Assembly: GCA_937951485.1 (NCBI GenBank)
Contig: CALEDJ010000040.1
Span: 1 to 15,474, forward strand
DNA: 15,474 bases
Origin: an uncultured bacterium
GTDB taxonomy: Bacteria > Hydrogenedentota > Hydrogenedentia > Hydrogenedentales > CAILVY01
Direction: 5' to 3'
Shown: positions 1 through 7,859 of the stretch, in pieces
Position numbering within the stretch: position 1 is the stretch's first letter
Layout of the letters: every line of letters starts with the position of its first letter
Notes under the pieces: generated by a model
Seen by the model: only the letters and a program-made list of their open reading frames with translations
What the model was told of the DNA's origin: nothing
The model's database searches: none
Position numbers and translations under genes: made by a program

Positions 1-1
1 G

Positions 2-145
2 GTGGAGATGGTGATGCCGGGGGACAACGTCCGGATCACGGCGGAACTGATCACGCCGATAGCGATGACCGAGGAGTTGCGGTTTGCGGTGCGCGAAGGC
101 GGGCGCACGGTCGGCGCGGGCGTCGTTACAAAAATTATCGAGTGA
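2..145 (+). CDS. tuf: Elongation factor Tu, C-terminal fragment (left edge)
   Basis: Only the last 47 codons are inside the window; the gene begins to the left. The visible piece belongs to the C-terminal beta-barrel domain 3, which helps bind aminoacyl-tRNA. It contains the segments [15 protein letters not shown] and [15 protein letters not shown], which are near-invariant in bacterial EF-Tu, and it ends in the usual IIE followed by TGA. EF-Tu delivers aminoacyl-tRNA to the ribosome as a GTP complex in the cytoplasm. rpmG starts 7 bases after the stop, as in the common tuf-rpmG-trnW-secE-nusG order, so the two are probably co-transcribed. The identity is very safe; nothing can be said about the start or promoter. 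Confidence 0.96.
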   Translation: MEMVMPGDNVRITAELITPIAMTEELRFAVREGGRTVGAGVVTKIIE

Positions 146-152
146 GATTATT

Positions 153-302
153 ATGCGCGAACAAGTGACTTTACAGTGCAATGAATGCAAGCGCCGCAAT
201 TATACGGCGATGCGCGACAAGCGCAAGAAGCCGGAGCGGCTGGAACTGAAGAAATATTGCAGGTTTGACCGCAAGCACACGGTGCATCGTGAGGTGCGCT
301 AG
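153..302 (+). CDS. rpmG: 50S ribosomal protein L33
   Basis: This 49-residue protein has the usual L33 length and the family core: VTLQCNECKRRNYTAMRDKR near the N-terminus and LELKKYCRFDRKHTVHRE at the end. L33 is a small protein of the large ribosomal subunit near the E site. The ATG at 153 is chosen because it gives the family N-terminus (MREQV) and sits 7 bases after tuf; longer in-frame starts would overlap tuf. The zinc-ribbon positions are Cys9, Cys12, Cys36 and then Asp39 where many homologues have a fourth Cys, so it is a C-minus-like or weakened zinc site. L33 proteins that have lost zinc ligands are known in many lineages. Confidence 0.93.
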   Translation: MREQVTLQCNECKRRNYTAMRDKRKKPERLELKKYCRFDRKHTVHREVR

Positions 303-460
303 TTGCGTGTCGCGACATACCGCGGTGCGTTCAGGGTGTGGCGTATTTGCTTTTTTCGTGGCGCATGCGCTATGGTATGACGACGGGCGGCGCCGGAAGG
401 CGACAGCGCATCCCCAAGCGCAACAGGCGGCCGGGGCGGTGCGTGGCGGCGTTTTTCTGC
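303..460 (+). other. Spacer between rpmG and tRNA-Trp
   Basis: No convincing gene. It holds a 10-bp perfect palindrome TGTCGCGACA at 308-317 just after rpmG, and a possible promoter at 347-376 (listed separately). Short open frames here overlap the tRNA and have no family look. Confidence 0.5.
347..376 (+). promoter_or_regulatory. Possible sigma70-type promoter before tRNA-Trp/secE
   Basis: TTGCTT (347-352) and TATGGT (371-376) are 18 bases apart, matching 4 of 6 bases at each box. It would start transcription near 383, about 80 bases before tRNA-Trp, allowing the tRNA-secE-nusG-rplK-rplA run to be expressed apart from tuf. It is only a sequence match. Confidence 0.3.
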
Positions 461-537
461 AGGCCTGTAGCACAATCGGCTAGTGCAGCGGCCTCCAAAG
501 CCGAAGGTTGGGGGTTCGAGTCCCTCCAGGCCTGCCA
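461..537 (+). tRNA. trnW: tRNA-Trp (anticodon CCA)
   Basis: A full cloverleaf can be drawn. The acceptor stem is 461-467 with 527-533, seven pairs. The D stem GCAC/GTGC is 470-473 with 483-486. The anticodon loop is 493-499 with anticodon CCA at 495-497. The T stem is 510-514 with 522-526 around the loop TTCGAGT. The discriminator base is G534, usual for tRNA-Trp, and the 3' CCA (535-537) is encoded. The first pair of the anticodon stem (488-504) is a G/A mismatch. A tRNA-Trp gene between rpmG and secE is a common bacterial arrangement and supports the call. Confidence 0.95.
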
Positions 538-573
538 TATTTATCCGAAAATATCAGCCTACACGAGGAGCGC

Positions 574-810
574 ATGTTAAAGCAGTCGAACGCAGTGGAA
601 TCCAAGCCTGGCGTGGTGCAGCGAGTGACGACCTACTTGCAGGAGGTGCAGGTGGAGTTGGGGAAGGTGACTTGGCCCAGCAGGGAAGACCTCAAGGTGT
701 CCACGAAGGTGACGATGATGATGCTTGGCATCATGGCGGGCATCATATTTGTGTACGACGTGTTCTTCGGGCAGGTGGTTGTGTGGCTTCTGAACCTGGC
801 GTTTTTCTGA
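574..810 (+). CDS. secE: Preprotein translocase subunit SecE
   Basis: A 78-residue inner-membrane protein that clamps SecY in the SecYEG protein-export channel. It has the short single-span bacterial form. The amphipathic helix carries the family signature ELGKVTWPSREDL at about residues 29-41, followed by one hydrophobic segment at about 45-76 (MMMLGIMAGIIFVY and onward). The ATG at 574 is preceded by GAGGAG at 565-570, 3 bases away, and a longer in-frame start at 508 would lie inside tRNA-Trp. nusG follows at once, the usual secE-nusG pair. Confidence 0.94.
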   Translation: MLKQSNAVESKPGVVQRVTTYLQEVQVELGKVTWPSREDLKVSTKVTMMMLGIMAGIIFVYDVFFGQVVVWLLNLAFF

Positions 811-822
811 GGAGTGAGTCGG

Positions 823-1476
823 GTGACCGAAAATACCCAAAGCGGACATGACGCGTCGGCGGACGAGATGGGTGCGGACGCCGCCGCGGAATCGGAGGGG
901 ACGCTGCAATTGCGGCCGCTTCCTGATGACGGCATCCGGCGGCGCTGGTATGCGCTGCATGCGCATTCCGGCCAGGAGGCCAGTGTGTGCAAGATGCTGA
1001 CGCAGGGCGCGGCAAACATCGGTTTAGGCGACCTGATCTCCAATGTGTTCGTGCCGATGGAAAAGGTGACGGAATACCGTTCCGGAAGGAAAACGACCGC
1101 CCGGCACAAGTTCTTTCCAGGCTATGTGCTGGTGCAGTTGCCGGAGCATCCGGAAAAACATCCGGAATTATGGCATCTGATCAAGGAGACGCCCGGTGTA
1201 ACCGGTTTTATCGGTTCGCGCACCGCCCCGGTGCCGCTCGAAGACGAAGAGGTCAACGCGCTGGTGCAGGTGATTCGCGGCGAGCGGGAGCGGCCCAAGC
1301 CCAAGGTGGCGTTTGAGCCGGGCGAGCGTGTGAAGATCGTGGACGGCCCCTTCGCGAATTTCCTGGGCAAGATAGACGAAATCAACGTGGAACGGGGCAC
1401 GATGAAAGTGATGGTGGAAATTTTCGAGCGCCTGACCAGCATCGAAGTGGAGTTCTGGCAGGTGGAACAGGTGTGA
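823..1476 (+). CDS. nusG: Transcription termination/antitermination protein NusG
   Basis: NusG binds the RNA polymerase clamp, suppresses pausing, and links polymerase to Rho or the ribosome. The protein of about 217 residues has an acidic, poorly conserved N-terminal extension of about 35 residues. The NGN domain follows, with RRWYALHAHSGQE and the typical FFPGYVLVQ, then VTGFIG. A C-terminal KOW domain begins at FEPGERVKIVDGPFANFLG, and the protein ends EFWQVEQV. GTG at 823 is favoured because GAGGAG (809-814) sits 8 bases upstream; the in-frame GTG at 814 would overlap that ribosome site. It is 12 bases after secE and followed by rplK. Confidence 0.94.
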   Translation: MTENTQSGHDASADEMGADAAAESEGTLQLRPLPDDGIRRRWYALHAHSGQEASVCKMLTQGAANIGLGDLISNVFVPMEKVTEYRSGRKTTARHKFFPGYVLVQLPEHPEKHPELWHLIKETPGVTGFIGSRTAPVPLEDEEVNALVQVIRGERERPKPKVAFEPGERVKIVDGPFANFLGKIDEINVERGTMKVMVEIFERLTSIEVEFWQVEQV

Positions 1477-1529
1477 ACCCGGCATGGACCGGGGCATGGC
1501 GGCACGACGCCGTCCGGGAGAATTGAGGC

Positions 1530-1961
1530 ATGCCTCCGAAGAAGAAAGTCAAAACGCAGGTGCGTTTGCAGGTGGCCGCGGGCGCAGCGACACCCGCCCC
1601 GCCGGTGGGTCCGGCGCTGGGTCAGCATGGCCTGAACATCATGGACTTCTGCAAGCAGTTCAATGAGCGCACCAAGGACCAGCAGGGTCTGGTGATTCCA
1701 GTGGTGATCACGGTCTATGACGACCGGAGTTTCACGTTCATCACCAAAACGCCGCCGGCACCGGTGCTGCTGAAGCGCGCGGCGAAACTGGCCAAGGCGT
1801 CCGCCGAGCCGAACAAGACCAAAGTGGGTTCGGTCACTGAGGCGCAGGTGGAGGAAATCGCGAAGTTGAAGATGCCTGATCTGAACGCGGCGAGCCTGGA
1901 GGCGGCCAAGCGGATGATCAAGGGCACGGCGCGCAGCATGGGGCTGCTCGTGGAGGGCTGA
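1530..1961 (+). CDS. rplK: 50S ribosomal protein L11
   Basis: L11 forms the GTPase-associated centre of the large subunit with L10/L12 and 23S rRNA. The 143-residue length is typical. Seen in order: the N-terminal domain with [22 protein letters not shown], the flexible linker, then the rRNA-binding C-terminal domain with [14 protein letters not shown] and an ending close to [17 protein letters not shown] at 1530 follows GGGAG (1516-1520) by 9 bases. It lies 53 bases after nusG and 109 bases before rplA, with an L1-site-like RNA between rplK and rplA. Confidence 0.97.
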   Translation: MPPKKKVKTQVRLQVAAGAATPAPPVGPALGQHGLNIMDFCKQFNERTKDQQGLVIPVVITVYDDRSFTFITKTPPAPVLLKRAAKLAKASAEPNKTKVGSVTEAQVEEIAKLKMPDLNAASLEAAKRMIKGTARSMGLLVEG

Positions 1962-1997
1962 TCGCCCCGGAGCGCTGTGAACAGGAAAGTCTTTTTC

Positions 1998-2060
1998 GGC
2001 TCCGATGGAGCCGTACAACCGCGTGGGAGGGCTGGAAAAGCCCGTTATCAACCACAGGAG
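1998..2060 (+). promoter_or_regulatory. Predicted L1-binding translational operator before rplA
   Basis: The rplK-rplA spacer contains the two sequence strands of the L1 site in 23S rRNA: GATGGAGCCG (2004-2013) and GTGGGAGGGCT (2023-2033). The 3' part folds as GTGG 2023-2026 with CCAC 2052-2055, an asymmetric internal loop, then GGGCT 2029-2033 with AGCCC 2039-2043 closed by a five-base loop. A second hairpin, GGCTCC/GGAGCC, is at 1998-2012. The rplA ribosome site AGGAG (2056-2060) touches the base of the stem, so L1 binding could block rplA initiation. L1 autoregulation through an rRNA mimic is established for L11-L1 operons; its placement here is inferred from sequence. Confidence 0.6.
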
Positions 2061-2070
2061 ATTCGAACAC

Positions 2071-2778
2071 ATGGCCAAGTTGAGCAAACGCATGCATGCG
2101 CTCCGGCAGAAAGTGGAGCGCGGCCGTTTCTACACCCTTCAAGAATGCGCAAGACTGGTCAAGGAATGCGCGACCGCCAAATTCGATGAGACTGTCGAAC
2201 TGGCTTTCTTTCTTGGCGTTGACCCGCGCCACGCCGAGCAGATGGTGCGGGGTTCGGTGTCGCTCCCGCACGGTACCGGCAAGCCGGTGCGCGTGGTGGT
2301 CTTCTGCAAGCAGGACGACCAGATACGGGCGGCGCAGGCCGCCGGGGCGGAAGCCGTGGGCGCGGAAGACCTCGTGGAGCGCATCCAGGGCGGCTGGACC
2401 GATTTTGACGCCGCGGTAGCCGCGCCCGACATGATGGGACAGGTCGGCCGTTTGGGGAAGATTCTGGGACCGCGCGGCCTGATGCCCAGTCCGAAGGCGG
2501 GCACCGTCACCCCGAACGTAGGCGAGGCAGTGGCGGAAATCAAGCGCGGCAAAATCGAGTTCCGCGTGGACAAGAACGCGAACATTCACGTGCCCATCGG
2601 AAAGACTTCATTTGATCCCCAGCAGATTGAAGAAAACGCCGCAGCGGTCATTGCTGCGATCGTGAAGGCCCGCCCCGCCGCATGCAAGGGGCAATATCTT
2701 AAGGTGTGCTGCATGAGCAGCACGATGGGACCGGGCCTGAAAATGGACCCGGCCGCCTTGACAGCGCAATTCCGGTAG
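2071..2778 (+). CDS. rplA: 50S ribosomal protein L1
   Basis: The 235-residue protein matches the usual L1 length. L1 forms the mobile stalk at the E site and, in many bacteria, represses its own mRNA. Family motifs seen: a start like MAKLSKRM, the region [21 protein letters not shown] with LPHGTGK, the conserved [20 protein letters not shown] followed by KAGTVT, and the RNA-contact segment [20 protein letters not shown] with [11 protein letters not shown] near the end. ATG 2071 follows AGGAG (2056-2060). In most bacteria rplJ-rplL-rpoB-rpoC would follow; here metK does. Confidence 0.97.
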   Translation: MAKLSKRMHALRQKVERGRFYTLQECARLVKECATAKFDETVELAFFLGVDPRHAEQMVRGSVSLPHGTGKPVRVVVFCKQDDQIRAAQAAGAEAVGAEDLVERIQGGWTDFDAAVAAPDMMGQVGRLGKILGPRGLMPSPKAGTVTPNVGEAVAEIKRGKIEFRVDKNANIHVPIGKTSFDPQQIEENAAAVIAAIVKARPAACKGQYLKVCCMSSTMGPGLKMDPAALTAQFR

Positions 2779-2839
2779 GCGCGCGATACCTTTCCGGATG
2801 GAGCGCGACTATCGCAGGACAGGAGCAGGAGATCATTTC

Positions 2840-4006
2840 ATGAGCAAGGAAAAGGGCATTTTGTTCACGTCTGAATCCGTGACTTCGGGGCATCCCGACA
2901 AACTGGCCGACAACATCTCCGACGCCATCCTGGATGCGATGCTCGCCCAAGACCCCCTAAGCCGGGTGGCCTGCGAAACCCTCGTGACTACAGGCGTGTG
3001 CGTCATCGCCGGGGAGGTGACCACAAAGGCCGTGGTGGATATTCCTGCCGTTGCGCGTGAAACCATCGCCGATATCGGCTATGTCGGCGGCGAATCCGGT
3101 TTCGACGCCTACACGTGCGCCGTTCTAATCGCGCTGGACAAGCAATCCCCCGACATCGCCATGGGCGTTGACGCCACCGATGACCACGAACAGGGCGCGG
3201 GCGACCAGGGTATGATGTTCGGCTACGCAGTCAATGAAACCCCCGAACTGATGCCGCTGCCCATTCTCCTGGCGCATAAAATCGGCCTGCAACTGGCCAC
3301 CTTGCGTAAACTGAACCAGGTCCCTTGGCTGCTGCCTGACGGCAAATCGCAGGTGACGGTCGAATATGTGGACGGCAAACCCCGGCGCATCCACACCATT
3401 GTCGTCTCCAATCAGCACTCGGCCAGCGTGCTCAACAGCGTGATCCGCGAGACCATCATCGAGCAGGCCATCAAACCCATCCTCCCCCCCGAGTATGTTG
3501 ATGGCGACATCATCTATCACATCAACCCCACCGGCCGCTTTGTTGTCGGCGGTCCCTGCGGCGATTGCGGCCTCACCGGACGCAAGATCATTGTGGACAC
3601 TTACGGCGGCATGGGACGCCACGGCGGCGGCGCGTTCAGCGGCAAAGACCCCTCGAAAGTGGATCGCAGCGCCACCTACATGGCGCGATATATCGCCAAG
3701 AATGTAGTGGCCGCCGGTCTGGCCGAAAAATGCGAGGTGCAACTCGCCTACGCCATTGGCGTGGCGCATCCCGTTTCGCTCAACGCCACCACCTATGGCA
3801 CGGGAAAACTCGACGATCGCGCCCTCAGTCAATTGCTTAAGGAACACTTCGACTGCCGGCCCGCCGCCATCATCGAACTGCTCGACCTGCGCAAGCCCAT
3901 CTACCGCAAGACGGCTGGCTACGGGCACTTTGGCCGGGAGGATCAGGGGTTCCGCTGGGAGGATACGGACCAAGTGGAAGCCCTGCGTAACAAAGCGGGC
4001 CTTTGA
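2840..4006 (+). CDS. metK: S-adenosylmethionine synthetase (methionine adenosyltransferase)
   Basis: MetK makes S-adenosylmethionine from methionine and ATP, releasing phosphate and pyrophosphate, in the cytoplasm. At 388 residues it is of family length. Signatures seen: [20 protein letters not shown] at the N-terminus (Mg/ATP binding), [20 protein letters not shown] (the GAGDQG signature), the methionine-site region with [20 protein letters not shown], and the glycine-rich [19 protein letters not shown] loop. The C-terminus has [12 protein letters not shown] 2840 follows AGGAG (2827-2831) by 8 bases. It begins 61 bases after rplA, too close for a SAM riboswitch, and may be read from the ribosomal operon. 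It is followed by a weak hairpin and then the carB promoter. Confidence 0.97.
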   Translation: MSKEKGILFTSESVTSGHPDKLADNISDAILDAMLAQDPLSRVACETLVTTGVCVIAGEVTTKAVVDIPAVARETIADIGYVGGESGFDAYTCAVLIALDKQSPDIAMGVDATDDHEQGAGDQGMMFGYAVNETPELMPLPILLAHKIGLQLATLRKLNQVPWLLPDGKSQVTVEYVDGKPRRIHTIVVSNQHSASVLNSVIRETIIEQAIKPILPPEYVDGDIIYHINPTGRFVVGGPCGDCGLTGRKIIVDTYGGMGRHGGGAFSGKDPSKVDRSATYMARYIAKNVVAAGLAEKCEVQLAYAIGVAHPVSLNATTYGTGKLDDRALSQLLKEHFDCRPAAIIELLDLRKPIYRKTAGYGHFGREDQGFRWEDTDQVEALRNKAGL

Positions 4007-4008
4007 AC

Positions 4009-4042
4009 GCGCTTCCACGACCAGCGCAGTGTGGAAGTGCGC
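4009..4042 (+). terminator. Hairpin after metK, possible terminator
   Basis: CTTCCAC (4012-4018) pairs with GTGGAAG (4031-4037), extended by GCG/CGC across a two-base bulge, with a 12-base loop. It starts 3 bases after the metK stop. There is no T-run after it, so it may be a weak terminator or an RNA-stabilising hairpin. Confidence 0.35.
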
Positions 4043-4104
4043 CCTGTTGTCGGAATATTAGCCGCCTCTGCCGGTATCGTGCCGTTCGCGGCGGAGATTG
4101 TGCC

Positions 4105-4134
4105 TTGAAATCCGGCGACCGAATACGGTTTAAT
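4105..4134 (+). promoter_or_regulatory. Predicted sigma70-type promoter of carB
   Basis: TTGAAA (4105-4110) and TTTAAT (4129-4134) are 18 bases apart, with five of six consensus bases at the -10 box. Transcription would begin near 4141, leaving a leader of about 95 bases before carB. It is the best promoter match in the 229-base metK-carB spacer, which otherwise shows nothing clear. Confidence 0.55.
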
Positions 4135-4235
4135 GTGCACAGGTTTTGGGGCTTTCCGGGCCAATCGCATCCTTGGGGCTGTGACATTGCGTCCGCTCCG
4201 CGTCCAATGGAATCATGTGCTTGAAAGGGAGAACC

Positions 4236-7200
4236 ATGCCGAGGCGCGATGACATCCACAAAATAATGATCATCGGTTCCGGGCCGATTGTGATTGGGCA
4301 GGCCTGCGAGTTCGATTATTCCGGTACGCAGGCCTGCAAGGCGCTGCGCAAACTGGGCTACGAGACGGTGCTGGTGAATTCCAATCCCGCCACGATTATG
4401 ACGGACCCCGGTATGGCGGACTACACCTATGTCGAGCCGCTGAACGTGGAGACCCTCGCCAAGATCATCGAAAAGGAGCGCCCGGAAGCGCTATTGCCCA
4501 ATCTCGGCGGGCAGTCGGGGTTGAATCTCTCCTCGGAACTGGCCAAGGCCGGTGTGTTGGCCCAATACGGCGTAAGAGTGATCGGCGTGGAGTTGGACGC
4601 CATCGAGCGCGGCGAAGACCGGCGCGCCTTCAAGGAAACAATGGAACGCCTGGGCATTGAAATGCCGCGCAGCGAATTGGCCTACAGCGTGGAGGAGGCC
4701 GAGGAAATCGCCTCGAGATTGGGCTATCCGGTGGTCATTCGTCCAGCCTACACCCTGGGCGGCACGGGCGGAGGGCTGGTGTACAACGTGCAGGAGTTGC
4801 AGACGGTGGCGGCGCGGGGTATTTCAGCGAGCCTGGTGGGGCAGGTGCTGGTGGAGGAATCGGTGCTGGGCTGGGAGGAGTTGGAACTGGAGGTGGTGCG
4901 CGACGCCAAGAACCAGATGATCACCGTCTGTTTCATCGAAAATGTGGACGCGATGGGCGTGCACACGGGAGATTCCTTCTGCACTGCGCCGATGCTGACC
5001 ATATCGCAGGAGTTGCAGGAGCGGCTCCAGCGGTATTCCTACGCCATCGTCGAGGCGATTCACGTCATTGGCGGCACAAACATCCAGTTCGCGCACGATC
5101 CGGACACCGGGCGCGTGGTCGTGATCGAAATCAACCCGCGCACCTCGCGGTCCAGCGCGCTTGCTTCCAAGGCGACCGGTTTCCCCATCGCGATGGTGTC
5201 GGCCATGCTTGCCGCCGGCCTTACATTGGACGAAATTCCCTACTGGCGCGACGGCACGCTGGAGAAATACACGCCATCCGGCGACTATGTCGTGGTGAAG
5301 TTCGCACGCTGGGCTTTTGAGAAATTCCGGGGCATCGAGGACAAACTGGGCACCCAGATGCGCGCGGTCGGCGAAGTGATGAGTATCGGCCGCAATTACA
5401 AGGAGGCCCTCCAAAAGGCAATCCGGTCGCTGGAGACGGGCCGCTACGGACTGGGATTCGCGAAAGATTTCAACCAGTTGCCGCTGGACGAACTGCTGCG
5501 TCGCATCAGCACCCCGACCAGCGAACGGCAGTTCCAGATCTATGAAGCGCTGCGCAAGGGCGCCGACATCGAAGAGGTCTATCGCCGCACGCACATCAAA
5601 CGGTGGTTCCTGGAACAGATGAAGGAACTGGTAGCGCTCGAGGAGGAAATCCTGGCCTGCAAGGGACGGGAATTGCCCGATGAATTGCTGGTGCGCGCCA
5701 AACGCGACGGCTTCGCCGACAAGTATCTCGCCAAGTTGCTGGGCATCCCCGAAACGGAAATCCGGCGACGGCGGACCGAACTGGGCGTGGTCGAACAGTG
5801 GGAGCCCGTGCCGGTGAGCGGCGTCGAAAATGCCGCCTATTACTACTCCACTTACAACGCGCCGGCCGGCGCGCCGGACAAGGCTACAGCAAGCAGCGGG
5901 AAAAAGGTGATGGTGCTCGGCGGCGGACCGAACCGCATCGGACAGGGCATCGAGTTCGACTACTGCTGCGTCCACGCCGCGTTCTCCCTGCGCGATATGG
6001 GCTACGAGTCCATCATGGTCAACTGTAATCCGGAGACGGTCTCCACGGACTACGACACGTCAAGCAAACTGTATTTCGAGCCGCTGACCGTCGAAGACGT
6101 GCTCAGCATCTACGAGAAGGAAAAGCCGCTCGGCGTAATCGTGCAGTTCGGCGGGCAGACCCCGCTGAACATCGCGGGCGAACTCGAAGCGGCGGGCGTG
6201 AAAATCCTCGGCACCTCTGTCGAAACCATTGACCTGGCCGAGGACCGCGACCGGTTCCGGAAGATGATGCAGAAACTGGGCATCCCGCAGCCGGAATCAG
6301 GCATGGCGAGCACGCTGGAGGAGGCGCTCGAAATCGCGGCGAAGATCGGCTATCCACTCATGGTGCGGCCCTCCTATGTGCTGGGCGGACGCGGCATGGA
6401 AGTCGTGCACGACGAAGGCATGCTGCGGCGCTATGTCGCGGCGGCGGTCGAGGTCACCCCGGAACGCCCCATCCTCATTGACAAATTCCTCGTGAATGCC
6501 ATCGAGGTGGAGGCGGACGCCATCGCCGACGGCGAGACCGCGTTTGTTCCGGCGATCATGGAGCACATCGAACTGGCGGGCGTGCATTCCGGAGATTCCG
6601 CCTGCGTCATCCCTCCGATCAGCGTGCCGCCCAGGCATATCGAGACCATCAACGAATACACCCGGCGCATCGCGGTGGCCCTGCACGTCTCCGGCCTGAT
6701 GAACATCCAGTACGCCATCGCCGATGATGTCGTCTACATCCTCGAAGCAAACCCGCGCGCCTCGCGCACCGTGCCCATCGTCTCCAAGGTCTGCAACATC
6801 CCCATGGCGGCCATCGCCACCCGTGTCATGCTCGGCGCCAAACTCGCCGACATGGACCTCAAGCAGAAGCCCATCCCGCATTTCGGCGTGAAGGAAGCCG
6901 TTTTCCCCTTCAATATGTTCCCGGAAGTGGACCCGCTCCTCGGCCCCGAAATGCGGTCCACCGGCGAAGTGCTCGGCATGGCCGACTCTTTCGGCATGGC
7001 CTACTACAAGGCGCAGGAAGCGACGCAACTGCGCTTGCCCACCGAAGGCGCCGTATTGATCACCGTCGCCGACGCCGACAAGCCCGCCGCGCTCGAAACC
7101 GCCCGCCTCCTGGCCGCCTTGGGATTCAAGATTCGCGCCACCCGGGGCACCGCCGCATTTTTCGGCGAAAACGGCATCCCCTGCGAACCCATCCTCAAAA

Positions 7201-7448
7201 TGCACGAGGGACGCCCGCATATTGTGGACGAGATTAAAAACCGACGCATCCACCTCATCATCAACACCCCGAACAGCGCCGACAGCCAGCACGACGACTC
7301 CTACATCCGCAAGGCCGCCATCAAATACAAAATTCCCTACATCACCACTACCGCCGCCGCCATCGCCGCCGCCCGCGGCATCGCCGCCGCCCGCCAAACC
7401 GGTTCCGAGGTCAAAGCCCTCCAGCGTTACCACGCCGAAATCGGCTGA
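4236..7448 (+). CDS. carB: Carbamoyl-phosphate synthase large subunit
   Basis: CarB uses ammonia passed from CarA, bicarbonate and two ATP to make carbamoyl phosphate for arginine and pyrimidine synthesis. The 1070 residues show the family's duplicated plan. The first half has IIGSGPIVIGQACEFDYSG near residue 12, an ATP-grasp domain with RPAYTLGGTGGG, and EINPRTSRSSALASKATGFP. The second half starts near residue 556 with MVLGGGPNRIGQGIEFDYCC and has its own ATP-grasp domain with RPSYVLGGRGM. From about residue 937 comes the MGS-like allosteric domain, ending in an Ala-rich tail. ATG 4236 follows GGGAG (4227-4231). carA is not adjacent. Codon endings shift from G-rich early in the gene to C-rich at the end. 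Confidence 0.97.
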   Translation: MPRRDDIHKIMIIGSGPIVIGQACEFDYSGTQACKALRKLGYETVLVNSNPATIMTDPGMADYTYVEPLNVETLAKIIEKERPEALLPNLGGQSGLNLSSELAKAGVLAQYGVRVIGVELDAIERGEDRRAFKETMERLGIEMPRSELAYSVEEAEEIASRLGYPVVIRPAYTLGGTGGGLVYNVQELQTVAARGISASLVGQVLVEESVLGWEELELEVVRDAKNQMITVCFIENVDAMGVHTGDSFCTAPMLTISQELQERLQRYSYAIVEAIHVIGGTNIQFAHDPDTGRVVVIEINPRTSRSSALASKATGFPIAMVSAMLAAGLTLDEIPYWRDGTLEKYTPSGDYVVVKFARWAFEKFRGIEDKLGTQMRAVGEVMSIGRNYKEALQKAIRSLETGRYGLGFAKDFNQLPLDELLRRISTPTSERQFQIYEALRKGADIEEVYRRTHIKRWFLEQMKELVALEEEILACKGRELPDELLVRAKRDGFADKYLAKLLGIPETEIRRRRTELGVVEQWEPVPVSGVENAAYYYSTYNAPAGAPDKATASSGKKVMVLGGGPNRIGQGIEFDYCCVHAAFSLRDMGYESIMVNCNPETVSTDYDTSSKLYFEPLTVEDVLSIYEKEKPLGVIVQFGGQTPLNIAGELEAAGVKILGTSVETIDLAEDRDRFRKMMQKLGIPQPESGMASTLEEALEIAAKIGYPLMVRPSYVLGGRGMEVVHDEGMLRRYVAAAVEVTPERPILIDKFLVNAIEVEADAIADGETAFVPAIMEHIELAGVHSGDSACVIPPISVPPRHIETINEYTRRIAVALHVSGLMNIQYAIADDVVYILEANPRASRTVPIVSKVCNIPMAAIATRVMLGAKLADMDLKQKPIPHFGVKEAVFPFNMFPEVDPLLGPEMRSTGEVLGMADSFGMAYYKAQEATQLRLPTEGAVLITVADADKPAALETARLLAALGFKIRATRGTAAFFGENGIPCEPILKMHEGRPHIVDEIKNRRIHLIINTPNSADSQHDDSYIRKAAIKYKIPYITTTAAAIAAARGIAAARQTGSEVKALQRYHAEIG

Positions 7449-7689
7449 ACGCCGGAACGCATGAATGGACCCGGTGGTGTTGAAGAATCCCAATATCGGC
7501 ACTCAAGCGGAACATACGAGACCGGACGGGATTCATGGGGAGACTGCACCGGAAATCGCGAAATATGTGTAATATATGAAGAAGAGGATGTTGTCTCCAA
7601 GCCTCGGCGTTTTTACATGGATCAGCCCGCAGATACGTCATGAACTCGGATTAAAGCACCCAAGGGATGCCTGATTTGCGTTTCACCGA

Positions 7690-7735
7690 TGAGACACGAC
7701 AGGGCTTGCGTCTCAAAAATTGAAACATATGAGAC
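7690..7735. promoter_or_regulatory. Phased TGAGAC operator array before fic
   Basis: TGAGAC at 7690-7695, its inverse GTCTCA at 7710-7715 and TGAGAC again at 7730-7735 begin exactly 20 bases apart, each separated by 14 bases. They form two overlapping inverted repeats. The last two sites bracket the -35 box of the predicted fic promoter, and the third falls in the promoter spacer, an ideal place for a repressor. The same half-site recurs just after fic. The bound protein is unknown; the winged-helix domain of the Fic protein is the obvious candidate. Confidence 0.5.
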
Positions 7736-7749
7736 AAAAAAGAGATAAT
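7720..7749 (+). promoter_or_regulatory. Predicted sigma70-type promoter of fic
   Basis: TTGAAA (7720-7725) and GATAAT (7744-7749) are 18 bases apart, with five of six consensus bases at the -10 box. The start would be near 7756, about 100 bases before the fic ATG. TGAGAC half-sites flank and overlap it. Confidence 0.5.
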
Positions 7750-7859
7750 AATGCAATAATGAGAGCAGGCAATCATCAGCGAACCTTGACTGTTGGCTGA
7801 ATAGAGAAGCCCAAGGTCGTGCCGGAAAGATACAGATTTTTTGAAGGGAGACTCCGGAT

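Larger units (their letters stand above)
7449..7859 (+). other. Gene-free spacer between carB and fic
   Basis: This 411-base stretch is visibly poorer in GC than carB. I see no convincing gene: the one 60-codon open frame at 7461-7643 lacks a ribosome site and a family look. GAGAC/GTCTC pentamers are frequent (near 7518, 7540, 7593, 7691, 7711, 7731 and 7848). The three from 7690 to 7735 form the phased array described separately, over a good promoter. Confidence 0.55.

Noticed and set aside
2779-2839. SAM riboswitch before metK
   Set aside because: Only 61 bases lie between rplA and metK and no riboswitch core helices could be drawn.
4824-5975. Long minus-strand open frame opposite carB (383 codons)
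   Set aside because: It is antisense to conserved carB codons, is His/Asp/Val-rich in the way of a GC-rich antisense frame, and has no family look.
7320-7400. GCCGCC-type repeats at the carB 3' end as a tandem repeat
   Set aside because: They are simply GCC alanine codons in the Ala-rich tail of CarB.
6297-7502. Long minus-strand open frame opposite the carB 3' half (401 codons)
   Set aside because: Gly/Asp/Val-rich low-complexity shadow of the C-ending codons of carB; no ribosome site or known motif.
7461-7643. 60-codon open frame after carB
   Set aside because: No ribosome site, no recognisable protein features, in an AT-richer regulatory spacer.
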